Below, one piece after another: positions 32,901 through 42,384 of a stretch of 51,858 nucleotides of DNA. The notes beneath the pieces were generated by a model. It ran no database searches. It saw only the letters and a program-made list of their open reading frames with translations, and was not told the DNA's origin. A program made the position numbers and the translations under genes. Position 1 is the first letter of the stretch, and every line of letters begins with the position of its first letter. The stretch comes from Firmicutes bacterium CAG:95 (GTDB taxonomy: Bacteria; Bacillota; Clostridia; Lachnospirales; Lachnospiraceae). The stretch spans positions 1 to 51,858 of the forward strand of contig FR902869.1 in assembly GCA_000438155.1 (NCBI GenBank). Direction: 5' to 3'.

Positions 32901-34055
32901 ATGAAAATTACAGATACCATAAAGTATGTGGGTGTAAATGATGAAACGATTGACCTGTTTGAAGGACAGTACCGGATGCTGCATGGCGTTTCTTATAATT
33001 CCTATGTGATTCTGGATGAAAAGATTGCCATTATGGATACCGTTGACCGGCGGGCAACTGAGGAGTGGCTGTCTAATCTGGAAAGGGTTCTGGAGGGAAG
33101 AACACCGGATTATCTGATTGTGTCCCATATGGAACCGGATCATGCAGCCAATATCCAGAGGGTGGCAGAGAAGTACCCCGAAATGAAGCTTGTCGGAAAC
33201 GCCAAGACCTTCCCGATGATTGCACAGTTTTTTGACCTGAATATAGAGGGACGTGAAGTGATCGTGAAGGAGGGCGATACCTTAAGCCTTGGAAGACATA
33301 CCTTACAGTTTTTCATGGCACCGATGGTACATTGGCCGGAGGTGATGGTGACCTATGAGCAGTCAGAAAAGGTGCTTTTCTCCGCAGATGGCTTCGGTAA
33401 ATTTGGAAGTCTGTCGGTTGAAGAGCCGTGGGAGGATGAGGCAAGAAGATATTTTATCAATATTGTCGGTAAATATGGTGCTCCTGTACAGGCGTTACTG
33501 AAAAAGGCGGCAGCACTTGATGTTGCCATGATCTGTCCGCTTCATGGACCGGTTCTTACCGAAAATCTGGGACATTATATTGGTCTGTATGATACCTGGA
33601 GCAGCTATCGTCCGGAGGAAAAGGGAGTTCTGATTGCCTATGCTTCGATTTATGGAAATACCCGTAAGGCAGCAGAAGCGCTGGCAGATGAGCTTACCCG
33701 TGCAGGGCAGCAGGTGTGCGTGATGGATCTGTGCCGCTGTGACCTGGCGCAGGCCGTGTCCGATGCATTCCGTTACGACCGTCTTGTACTGGCCTGTGCA
33801 ACCTATGATGGTGGTATGTATCTACCAATGGAAGACTATCTCAATCATCTGAAAGCAAAGAATTTCCAGAAGCGTAAAATAGGGCTCATGGAAAACGGAA
33901 GCTGGGCACCGATGGCAGCCAAAAAGATGAAGGAAGCACTGGAAGGCATGAAGGAGATGACCTTCTGCGATACCGTGGTAACCATCCGTTCTGCCATGAA
34001 GGAGAACGATCTGCCACAGATTCAGAAGCTGGCAGAAGAGCTTTGTGCAGAGTAA
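32901..34055 (+). CDS. Flavodiiron protein (FprA-type A flavoprotein)
   Basis: A 384-residue enzyme that reduces O2 to water (or NO to N2O) and protects anaerobes. The metallo-beta-lactamase-like domain has HMEPDH (76-81) as diiron ligands, more ligands in SADGFG and CPLHGPV, and a flavodoxin domain from about residue 243 (VLIAYASIYGNT binds FMN). GAGGAG precedes ATG 32901; an upstream ATG at 32847 lacks support. No separate rubredoxin gene is adjacent. It reflects oxygen defence in an obligate anaerobe. Confidence 0.9.
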   Translation: MKITDTIKYVGVNDETIDLFEGQYRMLHGVSYNSYVILDEKIAIMDTVDRRATEEWLSNLERVLEGRTPDYLIVSHMEPDHAANIQRVAEKYPEMKLVGNAKTFPMIAQFFDLNIEGREVIVKEGDTLSLGRHTLQFFMAPMVHWPEVMVTYEQSEKVLFSADGFGKFGSLSVEEPWEDEARRYFINIVGKYGAPVQALLKKAAALDVAMICPLHGPVLTENLGHYIGLYDTWSSYRPEEKGVLIAYASIYGNTRKAAEALADELTRAGQQVCVMDLCRCDLAQAVSDAFRYDRLVLACATYDGGMYLPMEDYLNHLKAKNFQKRKIGLMENGSWAPMAAKKMKEALEGMKEMTFCDTVVTIRSAMKENDLPQIQKLAEELCAE

Positions 34056-34157
34056 ACAGGATGATACCGGCCAAAGTGAAGAGAAAAGGAAGAAATTCAG
34101 GAAAGATACCGGTGACATTCCGGGGAATAAGGAAAGAGGAAGGAACCCAGAAAAACG

Positions 34158-34328
34158 ATGGAAACATTTTATTATGAAGTGGTAAGCATTGATGGTGATT
34201 ACGCCAACCTGAAGCGTACCGATATCGAATCAGAGGATCTAAAGCTCGTGGCACGTGCGCTGCTCCCCGCAGAGATCTGCGAAGGGAGCAGGCTCAAATA
34301 TGAGTGGATGCAGTATGAAATGATCTGA
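34158..34328 (+). CDS. Small hypothetical protein, 56 aa, DUF3006-like
   Basis: The frame encodes METFYYEVVSIDGDYANL, then VARALLPAEICEGSRLKYEW. The pattern of a beta strand with DGDYA and a later ALLP..(I)..EG..L resembles the small DUF3006 family. It is also similar in layout to the N-terminal part of the NUDIX protein at 19307. AGAGGAAGG lies about 13 bases upstream, a long spacing. It lies between the flavodiiron gene and a 67-aa gene on the same strand. Confidence 0.55.
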   Translation: METFYYEVVSIDGDYANLKRTDIESEDLKLVARALLPAEICEGSRLKYEWMQYEMI

Positions 34329-34378
34329 TACATTGATTGGGGGAAAAGCCTCATTTTGATATGCCATGGGAGGAAGGA

Positions 34379-34582
34379 ATGATGAAGAGTAATTTAATTG
34401 CGGATACCACGAAGCAGGAACGGATTGCCTTAATTAAACAGTGGCTTCCGGATGATGATGGACTGAATGACTGCGATATGGATCTTTGGGATATTTATGC
34501 GGATTATATTAATGGAATCCGTGAAATTTCAGAGATTAACGCGGCCATGACAGGAACTTTTTACACAGAGGAGGATCTGTGA
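34379..34582 (+). CDS. Small acidic hypothetical protein, 67 aa
   Basis: A highly acidic protein with LIKQWLPDDDGLNDCDMDLW and DYINGIREISEINAAM. There is no membrane segment. ATG 34379 or 34382 follows GGGAGGAAGG. The C-terminal DYINGIREISE is faintly like VbhA-type antitoxin motifs, but there is no Fic partner nearby, so no function is proposed. It is close behind the 56-aa gene and may be co-transcribed. Confidence 0.6.
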   Translation: MMKSNLIADTTKQERIALIKQWLPDDDGLNDCDMDLWDIYADYINGIREISEINAAMTGTFYTEEDL

Positions 34583-34655
34583 GAATTGAGGCAGCACAGC
34601 TGGTAACTGACGGCAATGAGTCCAATGCAGAAAATGCACAGACAGGAGTATACAC

Positions 34656-35498
34656 ATGCAGAACCCGAATAGATTATTCAAACGACTTAAAATACAGAGA
34701 ATCAACGACCATATCTGGCTGTTAAATGATCACGATGACGGTACCGGCTATCTGGTTACAGGAACCGATAAGGCTCTTGTGATTGATACCATGTATGGAC
34801 AGGAGGATTTAAAGGAAGCAGTAAAGACCCTTACGGATCTTCCGCTCATGCTGGTAAATACCCATGGACATTTTGATCATACCTATGGAAATCTTTACTT
34901 CGACAAGGCTTATATTCATTCTGCGGATATCGGAATTGCCAATGCATATTTTAAAGCGGACGGATTTGTACAGATGATGAAGGAAAGCGGACGGAAACCT
35001 GCTGAATTTGAACCGATTTTGGAAGGCACAGTGATTGATCTTGGAGGAATTGAACTGGAGATATATGAAACCCCGGGACATACGCCGGGAAGTATCGTAT
35101 TGCTTGACCGAAAGGACAGGATTCTCTTTAGCGGAGATACAGTGATTGAACAGACCTGGATGCAGCTTCCGGAATGCTGCGAAATGAATGTGATGCTGCA
35201 GTCCTTAGACAAGCTTCAGAAGCTTCGTCCTTATTTTGACTATATTCTGTGCGGACACAGCCATGGCTTGGAGGATGCCTCTCTTTGTGAAGCCCAGCGC
35301 CAGGCGGTATGGGAGATCTGCAACGGACAGGTGCAGAACGATGAACTCTATGTTTATTATGGAGGAACATGCAGGGCGCACCCCTATGGAAGGGATCCGC
35401 GAAGAATTGTTTATGACCCGGATAAAAAGGGTATGGATACGGAGCATCTGATTATGCCGGATGAACTGCTTAAGGTTATCCGCAGTTCCATGGAGTAA
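34656..35498 (+). CDS. MBL-fold metallo-hydrolase
   Basis: A 280-residue metallo-beta-lactamase-fold hydrolase. HGHFDH (70-75) and further ligands in ETPGHTPGS (about 135) and FSGDT (about 153), plus the late GHSHG, complete a two-metal site. The fold covers glyoxalase II, lactonases and others, and the substrate is not readable. GGAG precedes the ATG by 8 bases. It is the last gene before a strong terminator. Confidence 0.87.
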   Translation: MQNPNRLFKRLKIQRINDHIWLLNDHDDGTGYLVTGTDKALVIDTMYGQEDLKEAVKTLTDLPLMLVNTHGHFDHTYGNLYFDKAYIHSADIGIANAYFKADGFVQMMKESGRKPAEFEPILEGTVIDLGGIELEIYETPGHTPGSIVLLDRKDRILFSGDTVIEQTWMQLPECCEMNVMLQSLDKLQKLRPYFDYILCGHSHGLEDASLCEAQRQAVWEICNGQVQNDELYVYYGGTCRAHPYGRDPRRIVYDPDKKGMDTEHLIMPDELLKVIRSSME

Positions 35499-35529
35499 AA
35501 AGTAAGCGGTCAATAAAATAAAGTAAGAG

Positions 35530-35575
35530 CAGCCCGGTAAGCAATTTACATTTACTTACCGGGCTGATTATCTGA
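35530..35575. terminator. Terminator between the MBL hydrolase and upp genes
   Basis: CAGCCCGGTAAG (35530-35541) pairs with CTTACCGGGCTG (35555-35566). A short T-rich tract follows. It lies between convergent genes and may serve both. Confidence 0.8.
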
Positions 35576-35618
35576 TTTTATATCTTATTCTTAAGGTATT
35601 CCTATTTTATTCCGTTGC

Positions 35619-36257
35619 TTACTTCGTTCCGAAGATACGGTCGCCGGCATCACCGAGACCGGGACAGATGTAAGCGTGGTCATTGAGACAACGGTCAAGG
35701 TGTCCGACATAAATCTGGATATCAGGATGATCCTTGCGAAGTCTCTCCAATCCTTCCGGAGCAGCAATGATACACATGAACTTAATGTTCTTACCGCCAT
35801 GCTGCTTGATGAAATCAACTGCTTCAGAGCCGGAACCGCCGGTTGCAAGCATCGGATCCAGGACAACGATGGTTCTCTGGTCAATGGGTTCAGGAAGCTT
35901 GCAGTAATATTCGTGGGGCTCGTGAGTTTCGGGATCACGGTATAAGCCGATGTGTCCAACCTTGGCAGAGGGAACTAAGGCAAGAATACCTCCTACCATA
36001 CCAAGTCCTGCACGGAGAATCGGAACGATCGCCATTTTCTTGCCGGCGATCATCGGAGTCTTACAGGTTTCAATCGGAGTCTTGATCTCAACATCCTCCA
36101 TCGGAAGATCACGGAGTGCTTCATAGCCCATGAGCATAGCAATTTCTTCGATTAATTTACGGAACTCATTGGTTCCGGTGTTCTCGTCACGCAGACGGGA
36201 AATTTTATGCTGAATTAACGGGTGATCCAGTATAAATACGTTTGACATATCTGACAT
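35619..36257 (-). CDS. upp: Uracil phosphoribosyltransferase
   Basis: A 212-residue enzyme of pyrimidine salvage that makes UMP from uracil and PRPP. PILRAGLGMV (about 79-88) and the PRPP loop VVLDPMLATGGS (about 130) are diagnostic, as is the C-terminal PGLGDAGDRIFGT. AGAGGG precedes the ATG at 36257; an in-frame ATG 9 bases on is possible. A -10-like TATAAT lies at 36347-36342. It is divergent from the uracil permease, so import and salvage are neighbours. Confidence 0.95.
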   Translation of the reverse strand: MSDMSNVFILDHPLIQHKISRLRDENTGTNEFRKLIEEIAMLMGYEALRDLPMEDVEIKTPIETCKTPMIAGKKMAIVPILRAGLGMVGGILALVPSAKVGHIGLYRDPETHEPHEYYCKLPEPIDQRTIVVLDPMLATGGSGSEAVDFIKQHGGKNIKFMCIIAAPEGLERLRKDHPDIQIYVGHLDRCLNDHAYICPGLGDAGDRIFGTK

Positions 36258-36494
36258 TTCAAATCCCTCTCTTTTCCTAGAATATTTAGAAACATTTCCT
36301 TTTTGGATAATGAAAATGCCTCTTCATCGTTTGCTGAGATAATTATACCATAGGAAGTTCTGTTTTTGTATCTATTTTTGAATTATAGAACGTTTTTGAA
36401 AAATACTTTACTTTTTAAAGGTATGATGCCATAATGCTAAAGGAAAAATATAAATATACAAACGCGCACCGTGCGTGCGAGATGGAGGAAAACT

Positions 36495-37841
36495 ATGAAA
36501 ATGATCTACAACGTAGAAGACAGACCGCCGTTTGGCAAAACACTGATTTTTGCCCTGCAGCAGGTACTGGCAATTCTTGCAGCAACCATCGCTGTTCCTG
36601 CAATTATCGGAAACGATATGTCCGCTTCCGCAGCATTGTTCGGTGCCGGTGTCGGAACCATTATTTATCTGTTGTTTACCAGATTTAAGAGCCCTGTATT
36701 CCTTGGATCTTCCTTTGCTTTCATCGGATCCATGTTCTCTGCTTTTGCAGGTGGTGTATCCATGTCCTTAGGATACTTCGGATTGATTATCGGTGCAGCT
36801 TTTGCAGGCCTTGTTTATGTTGTACTTGCTATTGTGGTTAAGGCTGTCGGCGTTAAGTGGATCAACAAGCTGATGCCTGCCGTTGTAATCGGACCTACCG
36901 TTGCCATCATCGGACTTTCCCTTGCAGGAAATGCAGTTGGTGACCTGACAACTGGCAAGGTATTTACTGCAGACGGTGCACAGGCTGCTTCTCCTTACCT
37001 TTGTCTGCTTTGCGGACTGGTAACCTTATTCGTTACCATGATCTGTTCTGTATATGGTAAGAAAATGCTTAAGATGATCCCGTTCATTATCGGTATTGTA
37101 TCCGGCTATGCACTTGCAGCAATCCTTACCGCGATCGGTAACGTGGCAGGTATGGACGCATTAAAGATCATTGATTTCTCCGCATTCGCAAATATGCAGT
37201 GGTATCCGAACTTCACTTTCGTAACCGCATTCGGATCTCCGTTTGGTTACGGAGAGGTTGGATCCATGGGTGCTTATTTAGGAACCATTGCAGTTGCTTA
37301 TGTTCCGGTTGCCTTCGTTGTATTCGCAGAACATATTGCTGACCATAAGAATCTTTCTTCCATTATTGAAAGAGATCTGTTAGAGGATCCCGGTCTTCAC
37401 AGAACCCTGCTTGGTGATGGCGTCGGCTCCATGGTTGGTGCATTCTTTGGCGGCTGCCCGAATACCACATACGGTGAGTCTGTAGGATGTGTTGCCATTT
37501 CCGGAAACGCTTCCGTGGCTACCATTTTTGTAACGGCTCTGATGTGTATTGCGGCTTCCTTCATCGCTCCGTTCGTTACCTTCCTTGCAACCATTCCGAA
37601 CTGTGTCATGGGTGGTGTCTGCGTAGCTCTCTACGGCTTTATCGCAGTATCCGGTCTTAAGATGATCCAGGATGTGGACTTAAACGACAACACGAACCTC
37701 TTTACTGTATCCGTAATTCTGATCTGTGGTATCGGTGGTCTTGCCGTAAGCTTCGGTTCCGTTACCATTACCGAGGTAGCATGTGCCCTGATTCTTGGTA
37801 TCATTACCAATAAGGTACTTTCCATTAGAAAGAAAAAGTAA
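36495..37841 (+). CDS. uraA: Uracil permease (NCS2, UraA/PyrP-like)
   Basis: A 448-residue NCS2 nucleobase:cation symporter with 12-14 transmembrane segments. The N-terminal YNVEDRPPFGKTLIFALQQV and the pore region VAFVVFAEHIADHKN (with the His-Glu pair) plus GGCPNTTYGESVG are typical of UraA-like uracil carriers. ATG 36495 has GGAGGA 5 bases upstream; an upstream start at 36471 lacks support. It is divergent from upp. No PyrR attenuator is evident. Confidence 0.92.
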   Translation: MKMIYNVEDRPPFGKTLIFALQQVLAILAATIAVPAIIGNDMSASAALFGAGVGTIIYLLFTRFKSPVFLGSSFAFIGSMFSAFAGGVSMSLGYFGLIIGAAFAGLVYVVLAIVVKAVGVKWINKLMPAVVIGPTVAIIGLSLAGNAVGDLTTGKVFTADGAQAASPYLCLLCGLVTLFVTMICSVYGKKMLKMIPFIIGIVSGYALAAILTAIGNVAGMDALKIIDFSAFANMQWYPNFTFVTAFGSPFGYGEVGSMGAYLGTIAVAYVPVAFVVFAEHIADHKNLSSIIERDLLEDPGLHRTLLGDGVGSMVGAFFGGCPNTTYGESVGCVAISGNASVATIFVTALMCIAASFIAPFVTFLATIPNCVMGGVCVALYGFIAVSGLKMIQDVDLNDNTNLFTVSVILICGIGGLAVSFGSVTITEVACALILGIITNKVLSIRKKK

Positions 37842-37884
37842 AACAGGCAGGGAACGGATTGTCTGACGGATAAGAAGAATGAAG

Positions 37885-37931
37885 GTGTCATCCATGGAAG
37901 GCTGCAGAGCCGGTGGATGACACTTTTTTTA
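37885..37931 (+). terminator. Rho-independent terminator after the uracil permease gene
   Basis: GTGTCATCCA (37885-37894) pairs with TGGATGACAC (37914-37923), with inner GGCT/AGCC pairing, followed by a T-run. Confidence 0.9.
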
Positions 37932-37939
37932 ATTCTTAC

Positions 37940-37966
37940 TAAAGTTCTTTTGAAAACTACCGATAA
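37940..37966 (+). promoter_or_regulatory. Sigma-28 (FliA/SigD) promoter for the flgM operon
   Basis: TAAA (37940-37943), 15 bases, then ACCGATAA (37959-37966) match the flagellar consensus TAAA-N15-GCCGATAA except one base. It is about 65 bases upstream of flgM. Confidence 0.85.
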
Positions 37967-38033
37967 TTATATCAAAGAAAAAATTATTCTATGTAGAACG
38001 TAAGGATGGAAATCCATGGAAGGAGGTATCCAT

Positions 38034-38309
38034 ATGCGTATTGAAGCATATACCCAGGTACAGCAGCTTTATAACACGAAGAAGGCTTCGAAAACGCAGG
38101 CAGCAGCGAAAAAAGGACTTTCCGATCAGCTCCAGATCTCCAGCATCGGCAAGGACATCCAGACAGCCAAAGCTGCAGTTGCAGGAAGCAGTGACATCAG
38201 GGAGGATGTAATTGCTCCGATTAAGGCGAAGCTCCAGAACGGAACGTATGAAGTGAGCAATGAAAGCTTTGCGGATAAATTATTTGCAAAATATGAAGAA
38301 ATGAGGTAA
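38034..38309 (+). CDS. flgM: Anti-sigma-28 factor FlgM
   Basis: A 91-residue protein that binds and silences sigma-28 until the hook is finished and FlgM is exported. The C-terminal part (IREDVIAPIKAKLQNGTYEV then FADKLF) is the typical FlgM sigma-binding region; the N-terminal half is charged and disordered. AAGGAGGT lies 7 bases before ATG 38034. It leads the late flagellar operon from a sigma-28 promoter, a feedback loop. Confidence 0.88.
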   Translation: MRIEAYTQVQQLYNTKKASKTQAAAKKGLSDQLQISSIGKDIQTAKAAVAGSSDIREDVIAPIKAKLQNGTYEVSNESFADKLFAKYEEMR

Positions 38310-38314
38310 TTCAA

Positions 38315-38833
38315 GTGGCCAGTTTAATGGAGAACCTGATTGAAGTATTGAATAACGAGAGTCAGGAATATGACCAGCTGCTTGAATTATCTACAAAGAA
38401 AACACCGGTTTTAGTTGCCGGAAACTTAGAGGAATTAGCCCGCATCACGGATGAAGAACAACTCGTTGTCAGCAGGATCACCCATCTGGAACGTAAAAGA
38501 CAGGAGGTATTTGCCGACATCGCCAATGTAATTAACAGGGACGTTAAAATACTGCTGCTTCCGGATCTTATCGAGATCCTGGCACAAAGACCGGAGGAAC
38601 AGCAGAAGCTGGCTAAAGTGCATGATCGTCTGCGCACCGTCGTTTATGAGGTAAAACGGGTGAATGATCAGAACCGTATTCTGATTCAGAACTCCCTTGA
38701 GATGATTGATTATGATCTCAATATGCTTCAATCGATGAAATCTGCTCCGGAAACCGCGAATTATAACCGGGGAGCATACAATACGGGAGCGCAGATGGGC
38801 GTAGAAACAAGCGCTTTTGATGCAAAACAATAA
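38315..38833 (+). CDS. flgN: FlgN-family flagellar export chaperone
   Basis: A 172-residue helical protein between flgM and flgK, the standard place for FlgN, the chaperone of the hook-filament junction proteins FlgK and FlgL. LIEVLNNESQEYDQLLELSTKKTPVLVAGNLEEL and the conserved helical ITHLERKR segment fit the family. The start is GTG 38315 with GAGGT 7 bases upstream, 5 bases after the flgM stop. Confidence 0.85.
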   Translation: MASLMENLIEVLNNESQEYDQLLELSTKKTPVLVAGNLEELARITDEEQLVVSRITHLERKRQEVFADIANVINRDVKILLLPDLIEILAQRPEEQQKLAKVHDRLRTVVYEVKRVNDQNRILIQNSLEMIDYDLNMLQSMKSAPETANYNRGAYNTGAQMGVETSAFDAKQ

Positions 38834-38857
38834 ACTTGTTATGAAGTGGGTGATGAT

Positions 38858-40468
38858 ATGTCTTTGATGGGAAGCTTATATGTCGGACAGAGTGGTCTTC
38901 AGACCGGTCAGAATGCATTAAATACAACTGCACATAATATGTCTAACGTGGATACGGTCGGTTATACCCGTCAGCAGGTACAGCAGACCGCCCGTACGTA
39001 TAGAACTCTTTCTAAAACCAATTCTGCCAATGCGTATCAGCAGGCAGGCCTGGGCGTTCAGTATGCCCGGGTAAAGCAGGTCAGAGATTATTTCCTTGAT
39101 AAAACTTACCGCCGTGAATCCGGTCGCAGTGCATTTTATGATACGACCTACGACGCTGTCGGCGAAATTGAGAACCTCTTTCAGGAGCTGGAAGGGGAAG
39201 CCTTTGCGGACGCAATTAAGAATCTTTGGGAATCCGTGCAGGAAATCGCGAAGGATCCTTCCAATACGGTAAATCAGGGTGTATTCATTCAGCGATGCAA
39301 CGAGTTCACCACCAGAGCTGCCGCTGTGTATGACGGACTTTGTGAATATCAGGACAATATGAATTATACGGTTCAGCAGAAGGTTAACCAGATGAATAAG
39401 TATGGCGCCAGAATTGCAGAGCTGAACCAGCAGATTCTCAGAATAGAGGCCGCGCAGGTAGAAAAGGCCAATGACCTGAGAGATGAACGGAACCAGCTGA
39501 CCGATGAACTCTCCAAGCTTGCGCATATTAATTTAAAAGAAGATATCGATGGTAACTTTATTATTTCCGTGGAAGGAACTGAATTTGTCAAGGAAGACGG
39601 AATTAATGAGATTGCTCTTTTACAGGATGAAAATACAGGATTCTATACCCCGTACTGGAAGCATTTTGCAAAGACGGATGCTGCCGGGAATCTGGATATT
39701 TCCCGTGCGAAGGTGTTTAATCTGGATATGGAGATATCCACAGATATGAATACCGACATCGGCGGATTGAAGGCAACACTGATCGCCAGAGGGGATCACC
39801 GTGCAACCTACAAGGATCTTGAAAATAAAGATGTGTATGATAAAAGTATTGCTCCGTCTGTTGTGATGAATATTCAGGCAGAATTTGACCAGTTAATTAA
39901 CAAGGTGTCAACCAGGATTAATGAGGTGATTAAGAAAGCAGCAGATGATGCACAGAACAAGGTTCCCGGTACACAATATCTGCGGGATCCGAATTCCAAT
40001 CCTCCGTATAGCGATGTGCTGAAGATTTTCGTTACGAAATCAGGCAATGAAATGACAGTATCCAATCTCATGGTAGGAGATACGATTAAACAGTCTCCGT
40101 CTCTGCTTGGATTTATTAAGGATGACAAAAAGGTCGATCAGGAGACAGCGGATGAGTTAAAGAATATTTTTACACAGGCGGATTACACACTGAATCCAAA
40201 TGTAAAGACGAAAACAACCTTTCGGGATTACTACAACAATCTGATTTCCCAGGTATCCAATACCGGTAATGTCTTAAAGGGAATCAGTGAGAATCAGCAG
40301 CAGACCGTGGACAGTACACTGGCAGCCAGGGAACAGATTGTAGGTGTTTCGGCCGACGAAGAAATGAGCAATATGATCATGTTCCAGAATGCATTCAACG
40401 CATCCAGCCGTTACATCAATGTGGTAAGTGAGATGCTGGAGCATATTTTAACAACGCTTGGAAGATAA
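38858..40468 (+). CDS. flgK: Flagellar hook-associated protein 1 (FlgK)
   Basis: A 536-residue hook-filament junction protein. The N terminus LYVGQSGLQTGQNALNTT and AHNMSNVDTVGYTRQQV, plus the C-terminal NMIMFQNAFNASSRYI heptad helix, are the coaxial rod-type ends of FlgK. A GTGGGTG sequence lies about 6-8 bases before ATG 38858; an ATG 12 bases upstream is less likely. It is followed 19 bases later by a second FlgK. Confidence 0.9.
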   Translation: MSLMGSLYVGQSGLQTGQNALNTTAHNMSNVDTVGYTRQQVQQTARTYRTLSKTNSANAYQQAGLGVQYARVKQVRDYFLDKTYRRESGRSAFYDTTYDAVGEIENLFQELEGEAFADAIKNLWESVQEIAKDPSNTVNQGVFIQRCNEFTTRAAAVYDGLCEYQDNMNYTVQQKVNQMNKYGARIAELNQQILRIEAAQVEKANDLRDERNQLTDELSKLAHINLKEDIDGNFIISVEGTEFVKEDGINEIALLQDENTGFYTPYWKHFAKTDAAGNLDISRAKVFNLDMEISTDMNTDIGGLKATLIARGDHRATYKDLENKDVYDKSIAPSVVMNIQAEFDQLINKVSTRINEVIKKAADDAQNKVPGTQYLRDPNSNPPYSDVLKIFVTKSGNEMTVSNLMVGDTIKQSPSLLGFIKDDKKVDQETADELKNIFTQADYTLNPNVKTKTTFRDYYNNLISQVSNTGNVLKGISENQQQTVDSTLAAREQIVGVSADEEMSNMIMFQNAFNASSRYINVVSEMLEHILTTLGR

Positions 40469-40487
40469 GGAAAGGAAGTGACATCCT

Positions 40488-42353
40488 ATGCCGTCACAAT
40501 TTTTTGGATTGAATATTGCAGGATCGGGCCTGCGGGCATCGAACGCTGCATTAAATACTACAGCAAATAATATTTCCAATGAACAGACCAAGGGCTACAG
40601 CCGTCAGGAGGTTACCCAGCAGGCAAGTGATGCATTACGTACCTTTACGACCTACGGATGTGCCGGTGCCGGTGTGGATACTATCGCCATTGAGCGTGTA
40701 AGAGATAGCTTCTATGATGTGAAATACTGGAATAACAACTGCAAATATGGTAATTATTCCGTGAAGCAGTACTACATGAAGACCATTGAGGATTATTTCA
40801 AGGACGATGGATCCGTAGGAACGAGCGGTTTCAAAACCATCTTTGATAATATGAGCGCTGCACTGCAGTCGGTTACAACGAATTCCAGCTCCACAACCAG
40901 TAAGGCGCAGTTCATTTCCGCAGCGAAGACCTTAACGGACTACTTTAATAATATGTATGGCAATCTGCAGGAGCTGCAGAAGGATATTAACCTCGAAATC
41001 AAGCAGAATGTGGATCAGATCAATTCCATTGCAGAAAAGATCTCAACCTTAAATAAACAGATCAATGTGATTGAAATGTCCGGTCCGAAGGCCAACGAGC
41101 TGCGTGACCGGAGAGAAGTGCTGATCGATGAGCTTTCGGAAATTGTGGATGTGGATATTACGGAGCATGATATTCTGGATTCCAGCGGTGGAAAGACCGG
41201 AGGAACCAGATATATTGTGAAGATTGCCGGAGGTCAGACGCTTGTTGATGCGAATGATTACAACAATCTGACTTATGTGGCAAGAGCATCGGATGAAAAG
41301 CTTAATATGACCGATGCTGACGGCTTATATAACATTAAATGGGAAAATGGCAATGACTTTTCCCTTGCCAATGCTTCCCTGAACGGTAAGCTCAAGGGGC
41401 TTTATGAGCTTTGTTACGGTAATGATAAGGCGAACTTTTCAGGAACTGTGAAATCTGTGGATGAAGCCAATAATAAGGTAACGGTTTCCACTACGGATGA
41501 TAAATTAAAGAACCTGCAGGAAAGCATGCTTTGTCAGGCGGGCGGCGAGATCACGATCGGTAATGTGAAGTATCTTTATACCGACTGGAGCTTTGATGAA
41601 GCTGCCGGTACTTATACCTTCCAGCTGAGTAATGATACAGCACGTTCTCCCAGGATTACCGCAGGAATGACCGGAAAGAGCGTCCGTACCTCCGAAAAGG
41701 TTGCTTATCAGGGAATTCCCTATTATATGCAGCAGATGAATACCTGGATCCGAGGATTCGCAGACAAGGTCAATGAAATTTTTAACGCAGGAACCAATGC
41801 TTACGGAGACAGTGGAGCAGCCAATCAGGGAAATATCCTTTTTACTGCAGATATGGTGAACGGAAAGCAGTATTCACTGGATGATCTTAAGGGGGAAACC
41901 CCGAACAACACCTATGGCAGGTACTACGTGATGACTGCCGGTAACTTCAGCATTAATCATGCACTCCTTAGCGAATACGGCGGCGATGCAGATCTCCTTG
42001 GAACCAGAAGCAGCAATAAGGTTGGTGTGGAGGAATGTGAGCAGGTGAAGGAAGTGATCACCCTTCTTACCAGCAAAGAGAAGTTCAGCTTCCGGAATGC
42101 TTCTGCCAACCAGATGCTGGAGCTGCTTTTATCCGATATTGCATTAAATGCGAGCAATGCCAATACCTTCCAGAAAACCTACAAAGGCCTGAAAACTTCG
42201 ATTGACAACCAGAGATCTTCGGTATCCGGTGTCGATAAGGATGAGGAAGCAGTCAGCCTTGTAAAATATCAGAATTCCTATACTCTGGCATCCAAGATGA
42301 TCCAGACACTTACGGAAATTTATGATCAGCTGATTCTGAATACCGGTGTATGA
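40488..42353 (+). CDS. flgK: Second FlgK-family hook-associated protein
   Basis: A 621-residue FlgK paralogue in tandem with the first. It begins FFGLNIAGSGLRASNAALNT, has ANNISNEQTKGYSRQEV near residue 28, and ends with SLVKYQNSYTLASKMI and LTEIYDQLI. It is longer, with a different central domain (about 240-480) likely exposed on the hook junction. The two may form separate junction rings or be exchanged, which is inference. AGGAAGTG precedes the ATG. A 133-bp mobile element lies 31 bases after the stop. Confidence 0.87.
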   Translation: MPSQFFGLNIAGSGLRASNAALNTTANNISNEQTKGYSRQEVTQQASDALRTFTTYGCAGAGVDTIAIERVRDSFYDVKYWNNNCKYGNYSVKQYYMKTIEDYFKDDGSVGTSGFKTIFDNMSAALQSVTTNSSSTTSKAQFISAAKTLTDYFNNMYGNLQELQKDINLEIKQNVDQINSIAEKISTLNKQINVIEMSGPKANELRDRREVLIDELSEIVDVDITEHDILDSSGGKTGGTRYIVKIAGGQTLVDANDYNNLTYVARASDEKLNMTDADGLYNIKWENGNDFSLANASLNGKLKGLYELCYGNDKANFSGTVKSVDEANNKVTVSTTDDKLKNLQESMLCQAGGEITIGNVKYLYTDWSFDEAAGTYTFQLSNDTARSPRITAGMTGKSVRTSEKVAYQGIPYYMQQMNTWIRGFADKVNEIFNAGTNAYGDSGAANQGNILFTADMVNGKQYSLDDLKGETPNNTYGRYYVMTAGNFSINHALLSEYGGDADLLGTRSSNKVGVEECEQVKEVITLLTSKEKFSFRNASANQMLELLLSDIALNASNANTFQKTYKGLKTSIDNQRSSVSGVDKDEEAVSLVKYQNSYTLASKMIQTLTEIYDQLILNTGV

Positions 42354-42384
42354 TGATTCGGATGCCTGTATTTAAAGAGAGCAG

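Noticed and set aside
34059..34175. 38-codon basic frame after the flavodiiron gene
   Set aside because: Weak ribosome site, overlaps the better 56-aa gene, and its Arg/Lys/Gly-rich sequence looks like a by-product of purine-rich DNA.
38858..42353. Tandem flgK as an assembly duplication
   Set aside because: The two genes differ throughout in sequence and length, so they are true paralogues.
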